Source: Methanoregula sp. UBA276 (GTDB lineage: Archaea > Halobacteriota > Methanomicrobia > Methanomicrobiales > Methanospirillaceae). Taken from it: a stretch of 7,408 nt of DNA. This document shows, piece after piece, positions 5,710 through 7,408 of the stretch. Made by a program: the position numbers and the translations under genes. The notes below the pieces were generated by a model that was not told the DNA's origin, made no database searches, and saw nothing but the letters and a program-made list of their open reading frames with translations. The stretch is taken from positions 25,741 through 33,148 of the forward strand of contig DANA01000044.1 in the NCBI GenBank assembly GCA_002508495.1. The letters run 5' to 3'. Numbering within the stretch: position 1 is the stretch's first letter; each line of letters starts with the position of its first letter.

Positions 5710-5779
5710 CCCCCCCTCAATTATTTTTCAAAACGATCCTACCCCCCTCCCAGGTACGGGGGGGGTCACGTAGGAACCC
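5710..5779. repeat. G/C-run repeat, copy 1
   Basis: A 70-base unit in this order: C7, a 25-base AT-rich core containing TCAATTATTTTTCAAAACGA, TCCTAC, a C run (six in all), TCCCAGGTAC, G8, TCAC, GTAGGA, ACCC. It matches copy 2 except for one C missing from the second C run and an A instead of G at 5772. TCCTAC (5737-5742) is complementary to GTAGGA (5770-5775), and the C run faces the G8 run, so the right half can fold into a hairpin with a TCCCAGGTAC loop. Orientation and function are unknown. No target-site duplication is seen. Confidence 0.85.
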
Positions 5780-5931
5780 CCCCACACCCTTGCCCGGATC
5801 TGACCCCCCTACTCATCCATGAGAAGCCAAAAATCCGCTCTCTTTTGTCAGAAGTTCCACGAGAAACAATGCCATTGCACCTGCACAAAAAAGGACGTTA
5901 CTCACTTTTGCGGAGGGGGGTTGCCTGCATG

Positions 5932-6002
5932 CCCCCCCTCAATTATTTTTCAAAACGATCCTACCCCCCCTCCCAGGTACGGGGGGGGTCACGTGGGAAC
6001 CC
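5932..6002. repeat. G/C-run repeat, copy 2
   Basis: A 71-base direct repeat of copy 1, 222 bases further on, with 69 of 71 aligned positions the same. It has seven C instead of six in the second run (5964-5970) and GTGGGA instead of GTAGGA at its right end, which keeps a T-G pair with TCCTAC if the plus strand is read as RNA. It stops 7 bases before the trm5 stop codon, so it forms the 3' flank of trm5. Near identity including the noncoding core implies a recent duplication, a dispersed genomic repeat, or gene conversion. Confidence 0.85.
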
Positions 6003-6009
6003 GGTCGTA

Positions 6010-6951
6010 TTACGGGATTATTTTACTGACCCTGATATCATACACCGCGTGCCACTGCCCGGGCGAGTACGACCGCACTTCTCGTTCAGCGGAAACGGCC
6101 CCGCCAAGTTCCTGTATCCGGGCAGTATGTTCCCCCGTACGAGAGACCAGCGAATAGAAGTGGATTGTGCCACCCGGCCGACAGAGCCGGAACGCTTCCG
6201 GTAAAAACTCTGTTCCGGCAAGAGGGAGATTCATCACAACACGATCGAACTTCCACGGAATAACGCCCCCGAGCCTGCGGGCATCGGCAAGCACCGGGAG
6301 CACGTTTTTCGCCCGGTTCAGTGCGATATTCTCAAGCATCAGCGCTACTGCCCGGGGATTGAGATCGCAGGCAACGACGAGGCGTGCCCGCCGGGATAGC
6401 GTGACTGCAAACGGCCCTACGCCCGCGAACATATCGAGGAGGACTTCCCCGTTCTCCACCTGATCGAGAACCCGCTGGCGTTCTGTCGAGAGCCGGGCCG
6501 AGAAGTAAGCGCCGGCAAGATCGACCATGAACCGGTGACCATGCTCGGTCACTGCCGTCCGGGTCGTGGGTTTTCCGGCAAGGATGGCCAGTTCGCGGGT
6601 ACGGTACTCCCCGCTCACCTCGCCTTTTGCATAAACAACCGTATGGAGCGAGGGGCGGGATTTTAAGATCTTCTCCGCCCCTGCCGGATCCTCGTCCTGC
6701 ATGATTGCTATCCCGCCAACCAGTTCATGCCGGGGAAGGGGATCGCGGCCCGGGTGCGCCTCGAACTGGTACCGGGCTGCTCCGTTCCGGCAGGTAAGGA
6801 TGGGGAGCACGAGATCCTTTCCCTCGCGCAGAACGCGCAGGCTGCTATCGAGCGCGCCCTCCCGTAAAAGCGCCTGCCGCACTGCTTCGCCCTCCCGTGC
6901 CGGGACCCGTACACCCCACTGTTCAACGCTCAATCCGACCACGTATATCAT
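6010..6951 (-). CDS. trm5: tRNA (guanine37-N1)-methyltransferase Trm5
   Basis: Trm5 uses S-adenosylmethionine to make m1G37 next to the anticodon, which prevents frameshifting and in archaea also starts wyosine synthesis on tRNA-Phe. The 313 residues match an archaeal Trm5 with the small N-terminal D1-like domain (about 12-52, VRVPAREGEAVRQ onward), a D2 part, and a Rossmann methyltransferase domain from about 145. Key motifs: YFSARLSTER (149-158; usually FSPR, here Ala for Pro), SAM-binding LLDMFAGVGPFAV (171-183), ACDLNPRAV (194-202), the catalytic-site MNLPL (240-244, Asn241) and the C-terminal RSYSPGQWHAVYDI (293-306). The FSxR form separates it from the wyosine enzyme Taw2. It starts at ATG 6951, only 26 bases from the divergent HMG-CoA reductase start, with no Shine-Dalgarno site, so probably leaderless. 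It is alone on its strand and functionally unrelated to its neighbours. Confidence 0.94.
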   Translation of the reverse strand: MIYVVGLSVEQWGVRVPAREGEAVRQALLREGALDSSLRVLREGKDLVLPILTCRNGAARYQFEAHPGRDPLPRHELVGGIAIMQDEDPAGAEKILKSRPSLHTVVYAKGEVSGEYRTRELAILAGKPTTRTAVTEHGHRFMVDLAGAYFSARLSTERQRVLDQVENGEVLLDMFAGVGPFAVTLSRRARLVVACDLNPRAVALMLENIALNRAKNVLPVLADARRLGGVIPWKFDRVVMNLPLAGTEFLPEAFRLCRPGGTIHFYSLVSRTGEHTARIQELGGAVSAEREVRSYSPGQWHAVYDIRVSKIIP

Positions 6952-6977
6952 AAGACTCTACGTACTAACCAATAATC
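6944..6977. promoter_or_regulatory. Overlapping divergent promoters of trm5 and HMG-CoA reductase
   Basis: Only 26 bases separate the two start codons. TATATCATAA (6944-6953), overlapping the trm5 start codon, is centred about 29 bases before the HMG-CoA reductase ATG and is a plausible TATA box for a leaderless message. In the other direction the matching position for trm5 falls on ATGATTATTGG (minus strand, over the HMG-CoA reductase ATG), a weaker candidate. Neither gene has a Shine-Dalgarno site at its first ATG. Each promoter would thus lie in the other's transcribed region, so the two should compete (inference). Confidence 0.4.
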
Positions 6978-7408
6978 ATGGCTGATGATACCGGGCAGCA
7001 GGAGAGCAGCAGGAACGGTGCAGTGCCAGGCCGGGACGACGAGAAGGAAATGATAATCAAAAACAAGCTCAGGGACGGCTCGATCAAGCTGTACGAGATC
7101 GAGAAGGAACTCGCGCCCATTGATGCTATCCGGATCCGGCGCGAGTATGTTGAGGGGGAGACCGATACCCGGCTCGACAATATCGGGATCTTCTCGATCG
7201 ATATCGAGCGCGTGGTTAAGCGGAACTGCGAGAACATGATCGGCACCGTCCAGGTCCCGGTGGGCGTTGCAGGGCCGATCCAGATCAACGGCAACTTTGC
7301 GCAGGGAAGGTTCTGGCTCCCGCTGGCAACAACCGAAGGGGCGCTCGTTGCTTCGGTCAACCGGGGGTGCAGCGCGATCACGAAAGCCGGCGGGGCGGAT
7401 GTGCGGGT
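6978..7408 (+). CDS. hmgA: Hydroxymethylglutaryl-CoA reductase, N-terminal part (runs off the window)
   Basis: The first 143 codons of a class I HMG-CoA reductase, which reduces HMG-CoA to mevalonate with two NADPH and follows the synthase encoded 3.7 kb upstream. The visible part contains the small-domain lead-in IKLYEIEKELAPIDAIRIRR (36-55), the family signature ENMIGTVQVPVGVAGPI (85-101) and ATTEGALVASVNRGCSAI (117-134), in which Glu120 is the catalytic acid. The NADPH-binding part and catalytic Lys, Asp and His lie beyond the edge. The first about 24 residues are a hydrophilic lead (DDTGQQESSRNGAVPGRDDE) not needed by the family. An in-frame ATG at 7050 would remove it but has no well-spaced ribosome site, so I keep 6978, about 29 bases after a TATA-like element. 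No membrane anchor is present, as expected for the soluble archaeal form. Confidence 0.95.
   Translation, partial: MADDTGQQESSRNGAVPGRDDEKEMIIKNKLRDGSIKLYEIEKELAPIDAIRIRREYVEGETDTRLDNIGIFSIDIERVVKRNCENMIGTVQVPVGVAGPIQINGNFAQGRFWLPLATTEGALVASVNRGCSAITKAGGADVR

Larger units (their letters stand above)
5623..6009. other. 387-base noncoding region with G/C-run repeats
   Basis: This is the longest gene-free stretch, between the start of the membrane-protein gene and the end of trm5. It holds the membrane-gene promoter, a small hairpin, and two near-identical 70/71-base repeats separated by 152 bases. From 5708 to 5988 there are nine runs of six or more C or G. Open frames through it translate the repeat into proline/glycine-rich text (for example PLNYFSKRSYPP) in different frames in the two copies and have no start signals, so I treat them as noncoding. 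I see no tRNA, rRNA or box C/D RNA pattern. On the minus strand a six-T run at 5886-5891 could end trm5 transcription. Confidence 0.7.

Noticed and set aside
5780..5931. Small RNA gene (box C/D or tRNA-like) between the repeats
   Set aside because: No RTGATGA C box paired with CTGA D boxes in order on either strand, and no cloverleaf pattern; only short inverted repeats such as CAATG-C-CATTG (5867-5877).
5710..6002. CRISPR array
   Set aside because: Only two repeat units, 70/71 bases long, with a 152-base spacer; no third regular unit and no cas genes nearby.
5710..6002. Transposon or insertion-sequence ends
   Set aside because: The repeats are in direct orientation, no transposase is between them, and no target-site duplication is visible.
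5392..6204. 270-codon plus-strand frame, and a 112-codon frame at 5819-6157, running through the repeats
   Set aside because: They cross the membrane-gene 5' end, noncoding repeats and the trm5 3' end. The repeat is translated in different frames in the two copies, so its conservation is at the DNA level. No ribosome sites.

Overview
The window is chromosomal DNA of a methanogenic archaeon, most likely a member of the Methanomicrobiales (inference). The evidence is archaeal-type gene content: CTP-dependent riboflavin kinase fused to a DNA-binding domain, archaeal RibB, the thiolase/HMG-CoA synthase/DUF35 set, Trm5 and class I HMG-CoA reductase. Other support is the high GC content, the mix of Shine-Dalgarno sites inside operons (GAGGTG, GGTGAT, GGGAGG) and the apparently leaderless promoters with TATA boxes about 26-30 bases before the ATG. 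I cannot fix the genus.

Left part (1-1436, minus strand): a two-gene riboflavin operon, ribK/rbkR then ribB, joined by a TGATG stop/start overlap. A 118-base divergent intergenic region (1437-1554) holds back-to-back promoters. The rbkR TATA box sits between two perfect copies of a 10-base direct repeat, a good candidate for an autoregulatory operator. The other promoter drives the plus-strand operon and has an imperfect palindrome just upstream.

Centre (1555-4871, plus strand): a tightly packed operon of an XRE-type regulator with a C-terminal putative sensor domain, HMG-CoA synthase, acetoacetyl-CoA thiolase and a DUF35 zinc-ribbon/OB protein. Genes overlap by 7 and 4 bases or are 1 base apart. 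The last three products match the known archaeal complex that condenses acetyl-CoA to acetoacetyl-CoA and on to HMG-CoA, the entry to the mevalonate pathway for isoprenoid lipids. The first gene is therefore a candidate mevalonate-pathway regulator. A T-rich tract at 4872-4886 probably ends this transcript.

Right part (4888-7408): a convergent minus-strand gene for an unknown four-helix membrane protein; a 387-base noncoding region (5623-6009) carrying two nearly identical 70/71-base repeats full of C and G runs; trm5 on the minus strand; and, diverging from trm5 over only 26 bases, the 5' part of HMG-CoA reductase, which runs off the window. HMG-CoA reductase is the step after HMG-CoA synthase, so two mevalonate loci lie about 2.1 kb apart, separated by two unrelated genes on the other strand.

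Most genes are ordinary for this group. The points most worth a second look are the candidate mevalonate regulator and its putative operator, the repeat pair around the rbkR TATA box, the G/C-run repeat pair, and a His-to-Gln change at a predicted metal ligand of RibB.
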